A stretch of DNA of 25,143 nucleotides from JADGGV01 sp035715725 (GCA_035715725.1 DASTKT010000129.1:1-25143), one strand, 5' to 3'; counted from the first letter of the stretch, positions 14,789 through 22,560 are shown. Translations and numbers: made by a program. The notes: generated from the letters alone by a model not told the origin.

Positions 14789-15890
14789 GCGGGAGCAGCG
14801 CGCGGTAGAACGCCACCGTCTCCGCGGCGATGCGCTCGTGGGTGAAGCGGGCGAGGACGCGCTCCCGGCCGCGGGCCGCGAGCTCCGCCCGGCGGCACGG
14901 GTCGGCCGCCAGCGGGGCGACGGCGGCGGCGAGCGAGGCGGCGTCGCCCTCGGCGACGAGGATGCCGGCGTCGCCGACGACGTGGCGGATCTCGCCGGAG
15001 TCGGAGGCCACGACCGGCACCGCGCACGCCATGGCCTCGACCAGGATCCGGCCGAACTGCTCGGACCAGCGGCGCGTGGTGCGGGAGGGGAGCGCGAGAA
15101 CGTCGAGGGCACGGAGCCACGCCGGCATGTCGAGCGAGCCGATCCGGCCGGCGAAGCGGACCCGCCCCGCCACGCCGGCCGCGCGCGCCTGCGCCTCCAG
15201 CCGGGGCCGCTCCGGGCCGGCGCCGAGCAGGAGCAGGCGGACGTCCGGGAGCCGCGCGAGCGCCTCGACCAGCACGTCCACCCCCTTCTCCGGCACGAGC
15301 CGGCCGCCGAAGCCGAGCACGAACGCGCCATCCGGCACGCCCAGCATCCGCCGCGTGCGCGCGCGGGCGCCTGCGTCCGGCGCGAAGCGAGCCGGGTCGA
15401 CGCCGAGCTGGGGGATGATCGCGAGCGGCCGGGTGAAGCCCGCCCGCCGCAGCACCTCCGCCGCGCGCGGCGTCCCGGCGATCCCGCCCGCCACGTTCTC
15501 GAACACCCACGAGCGCAGCGCGCCGAACGGCGGCGGCAGCCGCTTCGCCAGATTCTGCCAGGCGAAGAAGACGCACGGCACGCCTCGCCGCCGGCACTCG
15601 CGCGCGAGCTGCAGCGTCACGGCGCTGTAGGGCTCCTCGTCGATGTGCACGAAGTCCGGGCGCAGCGTGTCCAGCACGCCGGCGATCCCCGGGTAGACGT
15701 GCAGGTGGTTGCGGCCGTGCAGCCACGCGTCGCGCCGGAGGATGGCGGTGCCGACGTCGCCCTCCTCGACGGGCTGCGTGCCCCAGCGGCTGGGGAGCAG
15801 CGCCGTGACGTCGACCTCCCGCGCCAGCGCCCGCAGCTTCTCGCGGTACGCCGCGACGACGAGCGCCTTCGAGACGTAGAGGACCTTCAC
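14772..15890 (-). CDS. Glycosyltransferase, GT4 type
   Basis: A 372-residue GT-B transferase. The N-terminal domain has VLYVSKALVVAAYREKL, FVHIDEEPYSAVTLQLA and CVFFAWQNL, a combination common in GT4 proteins of exopolysaccharide clusters. The donor domain has LGFGGRLVPEKGVDVLVEAL, LLLLGAGPERPRLEA, VRFAGRIGSLDM and RRWSEQFGRILVEAMACAVPVVASD with the EX7E glutamates. As the first transferase after the phosphoglycosyl transferase and flippase in transcription order it may add the second sugar, although operon order is only a weak guide. The GTG start overlaps the flippase stop by four bases (GTGA). Its C-terminus (REVAP-stop) coincides with the upstream copy of the 32-bp tandem duplication. Confidence 0.86.
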   Translation of the reverse strand: MKVLYVSKALVVAAYREKLRALAREVDVTALLPSRWGTQPVEEGDVGTAILRRDAWLHGRNHLHVYPGIAGVLDTLRPDFVHIDEEPYSAVTLQLARECRRRGVPCVFFAWQNLAKRLPPPFGALRSWVFENVAGGIAGTPRAAEVLRRAGFTRPLAIIPQLGVDPARFAPDAGARARTRRMLGVPDGAFVLGFGGRLVPEKGVDVLVEALARLPDVRLLLLGAGPERPRLEAQARAAGVAGRVRFAGRIGSLDMPAWLRALDVLALPSRTTRRWSEQFGRILVEAMACAVPVVASDSGEIRHVVGDAGILVAEGDAASLAAAVAPLAADPCRRAELAARGRERVLARFTHERIAAETVAFYRALLPREVAP

Positions 15891-17233
15891 GCGGCCTCCC
15901 GCCGCTCGCGTGCCCGCGGCGCCGCGACGACCGGCGCCCGCCGCCACAGCACGAGCGCGAAGCCGGCGGCGAGCGCCGTCTCCGAGAGCAGCGTGGCCAC
16001 GGCCGCGCCGCCCGCGCCGCGCGCCGGCACCAGCGCCGCGTTCAGCGCGAGGTTCAGCGCGGCGCCGGCCACGTACAGCCGCGCCGCCATCCCCGCCTGG
16101 CCGGCCGCCGAGAGCGCCGACAGCGCCACCATGTTCAGGACGAGCGGCGGGAGCGCCGGCGCGAGCACGCCGAGCACCGGCGCCGAGGCCGCGTAGCCGG
16201 CGCCGTAGAGGGCGGCCACGACCGGGGCGCGCAGCAGCGCGAGCACGGCGGCGGGCGCCAGCGTGCCGAGGAACGCCAGCCGGAGCGCCCGCCACGCGGT
16301 CCGCGCGCGCGCCTCGTCCGAGCGCGCCAGGCGCGGCACGAGCGCGCCCGCCATCGCCAGCGCGAGCGCCTGGCCGACATCCAGGAAGCGGTACGCCGCC
16401 GCGTAGATCCCCACCTCCGCCGGGGTGCGCCAGTGGGAGAGGAGCAGCACGTCGGCCTTGTAGTAGACCGTCGTGGCGACGAACGCGGCGGCGTACGGCG
16501 CGAGCGAGCCGGCCAGCGCGCGGACCTCGGCGAGCGCGGGCCGCGCCGGCCGGCGCACGGCCGCCGGCGCGCGCCGGAGCAGCCACCCCAGCGCGGCGAG
16601 CTGGCCCACGGCCGGCGCGGCGCAGAATGCCACGACGCTGCGCGTGGCCAGGACGACGGCCACGCCGACGGCACCCGTCACGAGTCCCGCGAGCGCGCTC
16701 GCCTGCGACCAGACGTGCATGCGCTCCACGCCCTGGAAGTACGCGGCGAGGTTCTCGACGAACGCGCCCAGCGCGTAGGAGGCGCCGAGCAGCGCCGCGC
16801 CGGCGGCCACGTCCCGGGGATAGCGGAAGAGGGGCCCGACCAGCAGCGACAGTGCCGCCAGCATGAGGATGGAGGTGCCCAGCTTCAGCGCGTGGGCGGA
16901 GGCGAGGATCTCCGGCGCGCGCTCCGGCGCGCGGGCCACGCGCCGCACGAGGAGCGGCTGCATCCCCAGCGTGGCCAGGATGCTGAGCACCACGGCGAAG
17001 GCGGCGGCGGTGCCGTACGCGCCGAACGCTGCGGCGCCGAGCGCCCGCGCCGCCACGACCGCGGCGCCGAACGTGAAGACGCGCGGCAGCGCGTACGCCA
17101 GCACGAGCGAGGCGGCGTTCGCGGCCAGCAGGCGGCGGCCGGAGGTCGAGCCCGGAGCGGACGTGACCCGGCCTGGACGCATCGAGCCCAGGCCGGCGTC
17201 GGCGTCCGCGAGCGGTTCCGCCGCGCCGTCCAC
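15887..17233 (-). CDS. wzx: Polysaccharide flippase, Wzx/MATE-like
   Basis: A 448-residue polytopic protein of the polysaccharide-transporter (Wzx/RfbX) type, which should flip the undecaprenyl-linked repeat unit across the inner membrane. After a roughly 33-residue hydrophilic N-terminal tail come about 12-14 hydrophobic segments. Family landmarks are the early RVFTFGAAVVAARALGAAAFGAYG stretch (split here by position 50-75), the FRYP loop, and VYYKADVLLLSHWRTPAEVGIYAAAYRFLD in the middle of the protein, where the conserved lysine/aspartate pair sits in a membrane segment. The GTG start is three bases after the stop of the sugar transferase, with AGGA eight bases upstream. The tail is unusually long for a flippase; a later in-frame ATG at about codon 18 could be the real start. 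The gene ends in a GTGA overlap with a glycosyltransferase. Confidence 0.83.
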   Translation of the reverse strand: MDGAAEPLADADAGLGSMRPGRVTSAPGSTSGRRLLAANAASLVLAYALPRVFTFGAAVVAARALGAAAFGAYGTAAAFAVVLSILATLGMQPLLVRRVARAPERAPEILASAHALKLGTSILMLAALSLLVGPLFRYPRDVAAGAALLGASYALGAFVENLAAYFQGVERMHVWSQASALAGLVTGAVGVAVVLATRSVVAFCAAPAVGQLAALGWLLRRAPAAVRRPARPALAEVRALAGSLAPYAAAFVATTVYYKADVLLLSHWRTPAEVGIYAAAYRFLDVGQALALAMAGALVPRLARSDEARARTAWRALRLAFLGTLAPAAVLALLRAPVVAALYGAGYAASAPVLGVLAPALPPLVLNMVALSALSAAGQAGMAARLYVAGAALNLALNAALVPARGAGGAAVATLLSETALAAGFALVLWRRAPVVAAPRARERREAA

Positions 17234-17236
17234 GGC

Positions 17237-17893
17237 TCAGTCCTCCTGGCCGCGCAACACGACGGGGATCGAGCGCAGCAGGATGCGGACGTTGCGGAGC
17301 GCGCCGCGGCTGCGCACGTACTCGAGCTCGAGGCGCGCCCGCTCCGGGTACGGCGGCCGGCGCCGGCCGCGGCTCGTCCACTCGCCGAACAGCCCGGGGC
17401 GCGCGCTCAGGAACTCCGCCGCGTGCTCGCCGTAGTGGCGCAGCTCCTCCTCGACCACCGGGCGCGGCCCGAACAGCGACATGCTGCCGCCCAACACGTT
17501 CACGAGCTGCGGCAGCTCGTCGATGTACGTGCGCCGCAGCCACCGCCCCTCGCGCGTGATCCGCGGGTCCTGCGCCGCCGGCAGCTTGAAGCCGTTCTCC
17601 GCGTGCCGACGCCGCAGCTCCGGGTCCCGGCCCAGCCGCGCCTCCGCATCCAGCGCCATCGTCCGCAGCTTCCAGCAGCGGAAGCCGCGCCCGTTCCGGC
17701 CGACGCGCGCGTGCCCGAAGAAGACCGGCCGTCCCGAGCCGAGCAGAACCAGGAGCGCGCCGAAGAGGAGCAGCGGGAAGGAGACCAGCAGCAGCGCCGC
17801 CGCGCCGGTGACGTCCGCCGCGCGCATCCAGGCGTCCCGACCCGACTCCGTCCGGCCGGGATCGAAGGGTACCTCCCGCAGCGCTACGACCAT
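17237..17893 (-). CDS. Phosphoglycosyl transferase initiating repeat-unit synthesis
   Basis: A 218-residue monotopic phosphoglycosyl transferase of the bacterial sugar transferase family. It should transfer a sugar-1-phosphate from a nucleotide sugar to undecaprenyl phosphate, the first committed step. One hydrophobic segment at about residues 30-52 contains a helix-breaking proline (P40), as expected for the re-entrant membrane helix. The catalytic part shows GHARVGRNGRGFRCWKLRTM, DPRITREGRWLRRTYIDELPQ with the D125/E126 dyad, and SLFGPRP. It is the short form, without the four-helix N-terminal extension of WbaP or WcaJ. The ATG lies ten bases inside the end of the upstream co-polymerase gene. 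The sugar could be galactose, glucose or a HexNAc derivative; the sequence does not decide. Confidence 0.88.
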   Translation of the reverse strand: MVVALREVPFDPGRTESGRDAWMRAADVTGAAALLLVSFPLLLFGALLVLLGSGRPVFFGHARVGRNGRGFRCWKLRTMALDAEARLGRDPELRRRHAENGFKLPAAQDPRITREGRWLRRTYIDELPQLVNVLGGSMSLFGPRPVVEEELRHYGEHAAEFLSARPGLFGEWTSRGRRRPPYPERARLELEYVRSRGALRNVRILLRSIPVVLRGQED

Positions 17894-19938
17894 GCGTCCC
17901 CCAGCGCGCGGGCGCTCGGGCACACCAGCACCGCCCCCGCCACCACCGCGCCCGCCTCCCGCAGCAGCGCCGCCGCCCGCGCCGCCTCCTCCCGGCGCGT
18001 GACGCCCTGCCGCGCCACCAGCACGACCGCCGCGCCGGCGTCCCCCGCCTCCGCCAGCTCCGCCGCCGCGGCGAAGCGGTGCACCGCCGGCGCCACCTCG
18101 ACCGGCAGCCGCGGCGAGACGGCCGGCAGCCCGGCGGCGCCGTCCGCCATCCGCGCCGGCACGGGCTCCGGCGCCGGCGCCTCGACGAGCGCATGGGCCA
18201 CGCCCTCCGCCGCCACCGCGGCCTCGCCGAGCGGCGCGAGCACGAGCCCGCGCCCCGCCGCGGCCGCCCGCTGGAGCAGCGCCCGGCGCTCGGCTGCCGA
18301 GAGCGCCAGTCGGCCATCCGCGCCCGGCGCGAGCGCCGCCAGCACCGGCGCGTCCACCAGCCGCCGCAGCTCGCCGGCGCTGCGAACCGAGCGATCCGCC
18401 CGCTCGCCGAGCGCCATGGCCAGCGCACCGAACGCCACGGCCAGCATCAAGCCCACGGCGAGCCCGAGCTTCTTCCGCGGCCAGACGGGCTTGAAGAGCA
18501 CCTCCGGCGCGTCCACCATCTGCACGGTGGAGAAGGAGACCGCCGTCTTCAGCGCCTCCTGCCGCAGTCGCTGGTCGGTGAACAGGTAGACCTCCGACAG
18601 CAGCCGCAGGTCGCGCTGCCGCCGGCCCAGCTCGATCGCCGCCGCCGGCGCCCGCGCCAGCGCCGAATCCATCTCCCGCCACTGCGCCTCGAGCTGCGCC
18701 ACCTGCTCGGCGATCCCCGCCCGGTACTCGCGCACCAGCGAGCGCAGCGAGCCATCCAGGTAGGCGATCTGCTTGTCCAGCGCCTGGAGCTGCCGGTCCG
18801 CCTCCGTGCGCCGCCCCGCCAGCTCGATCCGCTGCTGCTCCAGGTGCGTCAGGTTCTCCAGCAGCCCGCCGAGCGTCTCGTTCTCCAGGAACGTCGGATG
18901 GGCGACGAGCCCCGCCCACGCCGCGGCCGGGTCCGGCACACCCTCCACCCGCCGGATCACCTCGTCCACCGCCGCCAGCTCCGCCCGCGCCTTCCCCAGC
19001 CCCGTCGCGATCTCCGCCTGCCGCTTCACGAACGCTTCGCTCTGCGCCTGCGGATCGACCAGCCGCGAGGCCCGCTGGAAGCCCTCCAGCCCCGTCTCCG
19101 CCCGCGCCAGCTCCGCCTTCGTGTGCTCCACCACCGTCCGCAACGAGTCCACCGTCTCGCCGCTCTCCCGCCGCTGCAGCGCCGTCCGCAGCGCCAGGTA
19201 CCGCGTCGATGCCGACGCCACCACCGCCTGCGCCAGCGCCGGGTCCGGGTCGTCGTAGGCGATCCGCACCAGGTTCGCCTCCCGCCGCTTCCGCTCCGCC
19301 CGGATCCGCGGACCCTGCCGCCGCACCGCGTCGCCGAACGGGTACGTCTTCAGCTTCACCACCCGCGGCGCGCCGGCCCGCCACTCCTTGAAGGCGACGA
19401 CGATGCCGCCGAACGCCGCATCCCGCCCCGGCGCGAAGTCCCCGACCACCCGCTCCGACGGCGACAGCCGCCGCACCCGCACCGCGCCGCTCGGCAGCCA
19501 CGTCGCCTCGTAGGTGGCCTTCCCCGTCTCCCGGCTCGCCGCCAGCCGCGCGAACAGCGAGTCGCGGTACCACCCGCGCGGCGCCACCAGTGCCACGTTC
19601 AGCGCGTTCTCCTGGACCACCCCCTCCACCACCGTCCGGCTCTGCAGCAGCTCCAGCTCGTTCGCGAACGGATCGCCCGTCATCGTCTGGAACAGGCTGA
19701 ACAGCCCGAGCGGCGAGCTCGTGTTCCCCCCGCCCAGCGGCATCCCGCCCAGCGCCGGCGGCGCGCCCAGCCGCAGCGCCGCCTCCGCCCGCCAGATCGG
19801 CCGCGACAGGAACACCAGCGCCGCCGCCAGCCCCGTGACCAGCACGAAGACCACCAGCCCCGCCGCCCAGCGCCGCCGCACCACCCGAGTCCAGGTCTCC
19901 ACCACCCCCGGACTCACCTCGGTATCCGTCGTCGTCAT
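17884..19938 (-). CDS. Wzz/Wzc-type polysaccharide co-polymerase with degenerate kinase domain
   Basis: A 684-residue inner-membrane chain-length/export protein. TM1 is at about residues 26-45, then a Wzz-type periplasmic domain, a long coiled-coil region (about 260-460), the conserved return motif (VQMVDAPEVLFKPVWPRKK, 472-490) and TM2 (491-510). In canonical Wzc the cytoplasmic tail is an autophosphorylating tyrosine kinase. Here residues 511-684 keep its outline: LVDAPVLAAL, GRGLVLAPLGEAAVAAEGVAHAL where the P-loop should be, and AAVVLVARQGVTRREEAARAAALLREAG near the end. But the Walker A GKS is gone, and the whole tail contains neither a lysine nor a tyrosine, so ATP-dependent tyrosine phosphorylation is not possible. 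A small part of the domain is also missing. The start has TGAGGAG, overlapping the stop of the wza-like gene, ten bases before. It probably opens and regulates the export channel with its neighbour. Confidence 0.85.
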   Translation of the reverse strand: MTTTDTEVSPGVVETWTRVVRRRWAAGLVVFVLVTGLAAALVFLSRPIWRAEAALRLGAPPALGGMPLGGGNTSSPLGLFSLFQTMTGDPFANELELLQSRTVVEGVVQENALNVALVAPRGWYRDSLFARLAASRETGKATYEATWLPSGAVRVRRLSPSERVVGDFAPGRDAAFGGIVVAFKEWRAGAPRVVKLKTYPFGDAVRRQGPRIRAERKRREANLVRIAYDDPDPALAQAVVASASTRYLALRTALQRRESGETVDSLRTVVEHTKAELARAETGLEGFQRASRLVDPQAQSEAFVKRQAEIATGLGKARAELAAVDEVIRRVEGVPDPAAAWAGLVAHPTFLENETLGGLLENLTHLEQQRIELAGRRTEADRQLQALDKQIAYLDGSLRSLVREYRAGIAEQVAQLEAQWREMDSALARAPAAAIELGRRQRDLRLLSEVYLFTDQRLRQEALKTAVSFSTVQMVDAPEVLFKPVWPRKKLGLAVGLMLAVAFGALAMALGERADRSVRSAGELRRLVDAPVLAALAPGADGRLALSAAERRALLQRAAAAGRGLVLAPLGEAAVAAEGVAHALVEAPAPEPVPARMADGAAGLPAVSPRLPVEVAPAVHRFAAAAELAEAGDAGAAVVLVARQGVTRREEAARAAALLREAGAVVAGAVLVCPSARALGDAWS

Positions 19939-19948
19939 GGCCGGCTCC

Positions 19949-20569
19949 TCAGCGCACGATCAGGCTGGTCACCGCCGCCGCCAGCACGGATGCGCCGGCA
20001 CCCACCAGCACCGGAAGATTCTCCCGGAGCCAGCCCTGCTTCGCCACGATGATCTGGTCGCCCGAGAGCAGCGTGCCCTTCAGCGCCGCCTCCCCCGGGT
20101 CCAGCCGCAGCCCGCGCCGGTGCCCGTCCCGCACCAGCGTGATCCGGTTCCCGTTCCCCGACGGCGTGAGCCCGCCCGCCGACGCCAGCACATCCCCCAG
20201 CGTCTGCGTCGGGTCCACCGGGAACAGCCCCGGCTTCCGCACCTCCCCCAGCACCGCGATCCGCACCAGCGGCGTCACCGAGATCACCGGCTCCACCAGC
20301 CGCTTCGCGTACGCCTCCCGGAGCTCCCGCTCCACCACCTCGAACGGCCTCCCCGTCACCGGCATCAGCCCGACCTCGGGGAGGAGCACGGAACCCGTTT
20401 CCGCGACCGGGAATTCCCCGCTCAGGGCCGGCTCGTCCTTCACCATCACACGCAGCGCATCCCCCGGGCGGAGCCGCAGCGCATCGGCGGCAGGCTGCTG
20501 CGCCGCCAGGCGCGCGGCGGCGAGGGGGAGGGCGAGGAGCAGGGCGATGAGCAATCGGCTCGTGCGCAC
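19949..20569 (-). CDS. wza: Wza-type polysaccharide export protein, short OPX form
   Basis: A 206-residue outer-membrane polysaccharide export family protein. A signal peptide covers about residues 1-25 (LLIALLLALPLAAA), with a signal peptidase I-type end at LAAQQ; no lipobox cysteine exists. The Poly_export domain (about 30-105) begins LRLRPGDALRVMVKDEPALSGEFPV split around G41, then one SLBB domain (about 107-180, VLGEVRKPGLFPVDPTQTL). The protein ends in a hydrophobic helix (about 184-206) rather than the long amphipathic helix of E. coli Wza, and it is roughly half that length. The start is the GTG at 20569: GAGG lies nine bases upstream and the signal peptide follows directly. The frame is open further upstream but gives only low-complexity residues. 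First gene of the ten-gene operon; two copies of a 9-bp direct repeat lie at its ribosome-binding site. Confidence 0.86.
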   Translation of the reverse strand: MRTSRLLIALLLALPLAAARLAAQQPAADALRLRPGDALRVMVKDEPALSGEFPVAETGSVLLPEVGLMPVTGRPFEVVERELREAYAKRLVEPVISVTPLVRIAVLGEVRKPGLFPVDPTQTLGDVLASAGGLTPSGNGNRITLVRDGHRRGLRLDPGEAALKGTLLSGDQIIVAKQGWLRENLPVLVGAGASVLAAAVTSLIVR

Positions 20570-20596
20570 GGATACCTCAGTGTTGAGGGATACCTC
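20570..20596 (-). repeat. Paired 9-bp direct repeat over the wza-like ribosome-binding site
   Basis: On the minus strand GAGGTATCC occurs twice, 18 bases apart (20596-20588 and 20578-20570). The second copy contains the ribosome-binding site and abuts the GTG start. A related word, gatacctca, occurs at 3423-3431 upstream of the hybrid kinase. It could be an operator or a translational-control site, or merely a duplicated ribosome-binding site. Confidence 0.4.
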
Positions 20597-20616
20597 GCCG
20601 ACCCCGGGCACCGGAA

Positions 20617-20650
20617 CGCCGCCGCGAGCGCGATAACTCGCGCGGCGGCG
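20617..20650 (-). promoter_or_regulatory. Hairpin in the operon leader
   Basis: Arms cgccgcc-gcgag (20617-20628) and ctcgc-gc-ggcggcg (20637-20650) pair over 12 bp with a two-base bulge and an eight-base loop containing ATAA. It lies about 50-80 bases before the wza-like start, within the presumed leader of a 12-kb operon. Leader hairpins can be antitermination or attenuation points in such operons, but no ops-like GGCGGTAG element was found. Confidence 0.35.
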
Positions 20651-20736
20651 GCACGAAGCAGAGCGATCGGTGGTCCTCGGTCGGGTCGCGGCTGGGGTGG
20701 AAAACGACCCCGGTGCACCGCGACGCCGGGTATTCG

Positions 20737-20742
20737 TATAAT
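20737..20742 (+). promoter_or_regulatory. Consensus -10 box (TATAAT)
   Basis: A perfect TATAAT inside an A/T-rich pocket (about 20730-20760), striking in DNA this GC-rich. The matching -35 region (around 20714, tgcacc) is weak. It points toward the Wzi-like gene and lies in the 407-bp divergent region between that gene and the polysaccharide operon. On the opposite strand the same pocket offers attata/tatacg words that could serve the operon, but no good pair was found. Confidence 0.5.
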
Positions 20743-20976
20743 CCTCAGGGTTTAATTCACGTTCCCCGGAACGCGCGAGGGTCGGCTGGCCTGACAAGGC
20801 GGCGGGCGCGCCACGGGGCGAGGGAGCGCCGGAGGGCCCGCAGCCGCATGTCGATGCGCAACCGCTCCATGGCCGGCCGGCGCCGGCGGGTCTCCTCACG
20901 GCGCGCATCCGGACGGGCGCCGGGGCCGGCACGGGGGCTCGGCAAACTCCGGTCCGCTGCACTCGGGCGGGTGGGC

Positions 20977-22482
20977 GTGAAGGCGGCCGTCCTCGCCGGG
21001 CTCCGGCGGCCGGCGGCGCTGTGGGCCGTCCTTGCCGCGCTGTGCGGCGTGCCGGCGGCGGCGGCCGCGCAGGCCCCGCTCGCGGCGACGCCGCTCCTTC
21101 CGCCAGATCACTGGGCGTACGCGGCGCTGGCGCGGCTGGACGCGGTGGGTGTGGCGGGGCCCGGCTACGACGTGGGGGCCGGGTCGCTGGCGTGGTCGGA
21201 GGCGGTGGCTCGGCTCGAGCGGGCGGCCGCGGACCCGGCGGCCGGCGCCGGCGTGCGGCGGCTGGCGGCGGGCTACCTCGCGCGGCTCCGCGAGGAGGTG
21301 GGCGACGCCGCGACCGACACCTCCGGCGCGGCGCGCTTCCCGGGGTGGGTCGGCGGCGGCTTCGCGTCGCAGCGCGGGGGGCTGCTGGCGGGGTACGACC
21401 GGGACGAGGTCCGCTTCGCGCCGGCGCCGGTGCCGGCGCAGTCCGCGCCGTTCGGCTCCGCGCTGGTGGCGGCTCGCGCGGGGAGGATCTTCGCGGGGCT
21501 GGCGGTTCCGCGCTGGTCGGCGCACGAGGCGGCGCTGGACGAGGCGTACGTGGCCGCGGGCGCGGGGCGGGTGCGGGGGTGGGCGGGGCGGCGGCGCGTA
21601 GGCTACGGCGCCGGCGCGGACCGCTCGGTGGTGCTGGGCGGCGCGGTCGCGCTGGATGGTGCGGGGGTGTTCACGGCGACGCCGTTCCGGCTGCCGAGCG
21701 TGCTGCGGCTGGTCGGGCCGGTGCGGGTGGAGGCGGCGGCGGCGCGCCTGCACCGGGCGGGCGGTGTGGCGGTCCCGTGGTTCGTGGCGCTGCGGGTCGC
21801 GGTGCGGCCGCACCCGCGGCTGGCGCTCGCGGCGAGCCGGGCGGCGGCGTTCGGCGGCCGGGGCAACGCCCCGATCGGCTGGCACGAGGTGCCGGTGCTG
21901 CTGATAGGGCATGCGGGCGGCGCGCACGGCGAGACGGAGAACCAGGTGGCGTCGGTGGCGGCGCGGTGGCGCCCGCCCGCCGGCGCGCTCCCTCTCGTGC
22001 TCTACGGCGAGTGGGGGTTCGACGACGTGGGCAACTCCTACTTCCACGTCCCGGGCGTCGTGGCCGGCCTGCAACTCGCGACGGTGCCCGGCGTGCCCGC
22101 GCTGGGCGTCGGCGTGGAGCGCGCCAGCTTCGCTGGCCACTGCTGCGGCAACCCGCCGTGGTACCGGCACTCGGCGCTGCCGTGGATGGACCGCCGGATC
22201 CCGCTCGGCCACCCGCTCGGCGGACAGGGCGACGAGTGGCTGGCGTACGCGCGCGCCGACCTGGCCGACGCGCGGCTGCGCCTGGACGCCCGCGCGTTCC
22301 GGCGGCACCGCGGCCCGGAGAACCTGTTCGCGCCGGCGCGTCAGGGGCGGAGCCTCGGCGGCGCGCTCGAGGTGGCGCTCCGCCCGTACGCCGGGCTCGA
22401 GGCGTTCGCGGCGGGCGCGGTGGAGGACGGGGTGGGGTGGCGGGAGACGTCGCTCGAGGCGGGGGTGCGGGTGCGGTACTAG
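20977..22482 (+). CDS. Capsule assembly Wzi-like outer-membrane protein
   Basis: A roughly 501-residue secreted protein predicted to be an outer-membrane beta-barrel related to Wzi, the capsule surface-attachment lectin. The N-terminus gives a standard signal peptide (basic start, LWAVLAALCGVPAAAAAQ). It is followed by an SLH-like stretch PPDHWAYAALARLDAVG, and then by alternating short strands rich in G, aromatic turns and W. Typical family spots are VGGGFASQRG, LYGEWGFDDVGNSYFHVPG, and the terminal strand ending VRVRY, a C-terminal aromatic residue suited to barrel insertion. The start is uncertain: GTG 20977 gives the cleanest signal peptide, while GTG 20971 and ATG 20848 (GGAGGG 11 bases upstream) are in frame, but the last would add a 43-residue arginine-rich leader. 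It is divergent from the polysaccharide operon, which supports a role in binding or exporting the same polymer. Confidence 0.8.
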   Translation: MKAAVLAGLRRPAALWAVLAALCGVPAAAAAQAPLAATPLLPPDHWAYAALARLDAVGVAGPGYDVGAGSLAWSEAVARLERAAADPAAGAGVRRLAAGYLARLREEVGDAATDTSGAARFPGWVGGGFASQRGGLLAGYDRDEVRFAPAPVPAQSAPFGSALVAARAGRIFAGLAVPRWSAHEAALDEAYVAAGAGRVRGWAGRRRVGYGAGADRSVVLGGAVALDGAGVFTATPFRLPSVLRLVGPVRVEAAAARLHRAGGVAVPWFVALRVAVRPHPRLALAASRAAAFGGRGNAPIGWHEVPVLLIGHAGGAHGETENQVASVAARWRPPAGALPLVLYGEWGFDDVGNSYFHVPGVVAGLQLATVPGVPALGVGVERASFAGHCCGNPPWYRHSALPWMDRRIPLGHPLGGQGDEWLAYARADLADARLRLDARAFRRHRGPENLFAPARQGRSLGGALEVALRPYAGLEAFAAGAVEDGVGWRETSLEAGVRVRY

Positions 22483-22487
22483 ACGGA

Positions 22488-22560
22488 GTGGGGGAGCGGA
22501 AGAGCGGAGGAGTGGGCGAAACGGCGATCCCCCGCTCACCCACTCCCCCGCTCACCCACT
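22488..22560. terminator. Hairpin-forming tandem repeats between convergent genes
   Basis: Two perfect copies of cccccgctcacccact stand head to tail (22529-22544, 22545-22560). The upstream word agtgggggagcgg (22488-22500) can pair with ccgctcacccact in either copy with one mismatch, giving alternative stems of 13 bp. It lies between the stop of the Wzi-like gene and the stop of the HprK-like gene and probably ends transcripts from both sides. Confidence 0.5.

Noticed and set aside
20848..20976. ATG at 20848 as the start of the Wzi-like protein
   Set aside because: It would place a 43-residue arginine-rich stretch before the signal peptide, unlike an exported protein. Kept only as an alternative.
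20570..20976. JUMPstart/ops element upstream of the polysaccharide operon
   Set aside because: No GGCGGTAG-like sequence is present in the divergent region.
22529..22560. Possible CRISPR fragment from the tandem 16-bp repeats
   Set aside because: There are only two units with no spacers between them, and no cas genes nearby.
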